Shown in pieces: positions 63,441 to 64,000 of a stretch of 64,000 nucleotides of DNA. Position numbers and translations under genes: made by a program. Position 1 is the stretch's first letter, and every line of letters begins with the position of its first letter. The notes beneath the pieces are model-generated. The model ran no database searches and had not been told where the DNA came from. It was given only the letters and a program-made list of their open reading frames with translations. Source of the DNA: RYN-133 sp963708645 (GTDB lineage Bacteria > Actinomycetota > Actinomycetes > Mycobacteriales > Jatrophihabitantaceae); contig CAVPTA010000010.1 of the NCBI GenBank assembly GCA_963708645.1, forward strand, positions 124,001 to 188,000, written 5' to 3'.

Positions 63441-64000
63441 CTAGTAGATGCACCCCGCGTCGAGCGCGTTGCGCGACTTCTTGTTGCTGGACGGATGGTG
63501 CAGCCGGTGCTTCTTGTGCGGAGCGAGCAAATGACGGGCGAACTCGCGCACCTGCTGCGGGTGCACGACGCCCACGTTGACCGGAAGCGGGTACCCGGGA
63601 ATGACACGTCCTCGTAGTAGTCGGTCGGGATCGCCTGGCCGCGGATGTTGTTGGCGGACAGGTACGAAAGCTGCTTGGCCAGCTCGAGCACCTTCAGCCC
63701 GGTGTCGGCGAAGATCGATGCCCGCACGGCGTCGATGAGGCGGTGCAGCTTGGCGATGTCGAGCAGCATGTTCGCCGAGCTGACCGTGCGGAACGCCGAG
63801 GCCAGGAAATAACGCTGACGTGCCGCGCGACCGAGGTCGGTGCCCGGGAGGTGGTCGCGCTCGCGCACGAACTCGAGTGCGTGCACCCCGGAGATCGAGT
63901 GCGGGCCCTTGGACATGTCGAAACCTGACCCGCCGGCGATGCCGACGGTGCGGTTGTGGGCCACGGTGTCGTCAACGCTGCGACACAGGTTGATCGGCAC
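63441..64000 (-). CDS. LytR-CpsA-Psr family protein, C-terminal part, frameshifted near 63605
   Basis: Enters from the right edge. VGIAGGSGFDMSKGPHSISG, ALEFVRERDHLPGTDLGRAA and RQRYFLASAF match the LCP domain core that transfers undecaprenyl-linked polymers to peptidoglycan. After DYYEDVSFP the frame changes: PLPVNVGVVHPQQVREF, LLAPHKKHRLHHPSSNKK and a TAG at 63441-63443 complete the protein. Two extra bases, or one missing, lie around 63604-63608. The start and membrane anchor are outside the window. Confidence 0.8.

Overview
The window is high-GC DNA with dense genes, frequent GTG/TTG starts and many 4-base start/stop overlaps. It carries the ordered core clusters aroCKBQ-efp-nusB, pyrR-pyrB-pyrC-carAB-pyrK-pyrD-pyrF, gmk-rpoZ-coaBC-metK-priA and def-fmt-rsmB-rpe-ribD-ribE-ribBA-ribH. 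This order is typical of Actinomycetota. The genus cannot be fixed from sequence alone. I saw no rRNA, tRNA, CRISPR array, insertion sequence or prophage gene.

Layout. 1-4.7 kb: two large exported proteins, the first cut by the window edge. 4.7-12.2 kb: a prepilin peptidase, glucose-6-phosphate dehydrogenase, the shikimate operon aroC-aroK-aroB-aroQ, a TauE/SafE permease, efp and nusB. 12.2-29.1 kb: an accessory block between nusB and pyrR with an epimerase/TetR pair, a NlpC/P60 hydrolase, an SPFH-RHH-ABC transporter operon behind a perfect palindrome, a UvrD-type helicase, an acyl-CoA ligase, a decayed O-methyltransferase, a DHA2 exporter, a TPP enzyme with a cyclase-family hydrolase, and small proteins. 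29.2-39.2 kb: the complete UMP pathway as one operon behind a PyrR-binding leader, using the NAD-linked PyrK/PyrD type of dihydroorotate dehydrogenase. 39.3-44.2 kb: an inserted block (2OG-Fe(II) oxygenase, aldo/keto reductase, transhydrogenase PntAB). 44.3-49.7 kb: gmk, rpoZ, coaBC, metK, priA. 49.8-55.2 kb: a potassium channel, a DHA2 exporter, def, fmt, rsmB. 55.2-60.1 kb: a lipoprotein, rpe and the riboflavin genes. 60.1-64 kb: xylulokinase, a universal stress protein, a class III adenylate cyclase, a DUF202 protein and an LCP-family protein cut by the right edge.

The genes work together mainly as biosynthetic operons: chorismate, UMP, riboflavin (with Rpe and G6PDH feeding the pentose phosphate pathway), CoA and S-adenosylmethionine, plus translation start/maturation (Def, Fmt, RsmB, EF-P). 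PntAB and G6PDH are both sources of NADPH.

Striking non-coding signals are: a TAnnnT -10 box lying 6-8 bases before the start codon of 14 genes (leaderless transcripts); a 29-bp operator before the SPFH operon; a PyrR hairpin that covers the pyrR ribosome-binding region; a 30-bp tandem repeat between pyrR and pyrB; several perfect palindromes in the few wide gaps; and convergent genes whose stop codons touch or overlap. Four otherwise intact genes carry a single small frameshift, so sequence error must be considered.
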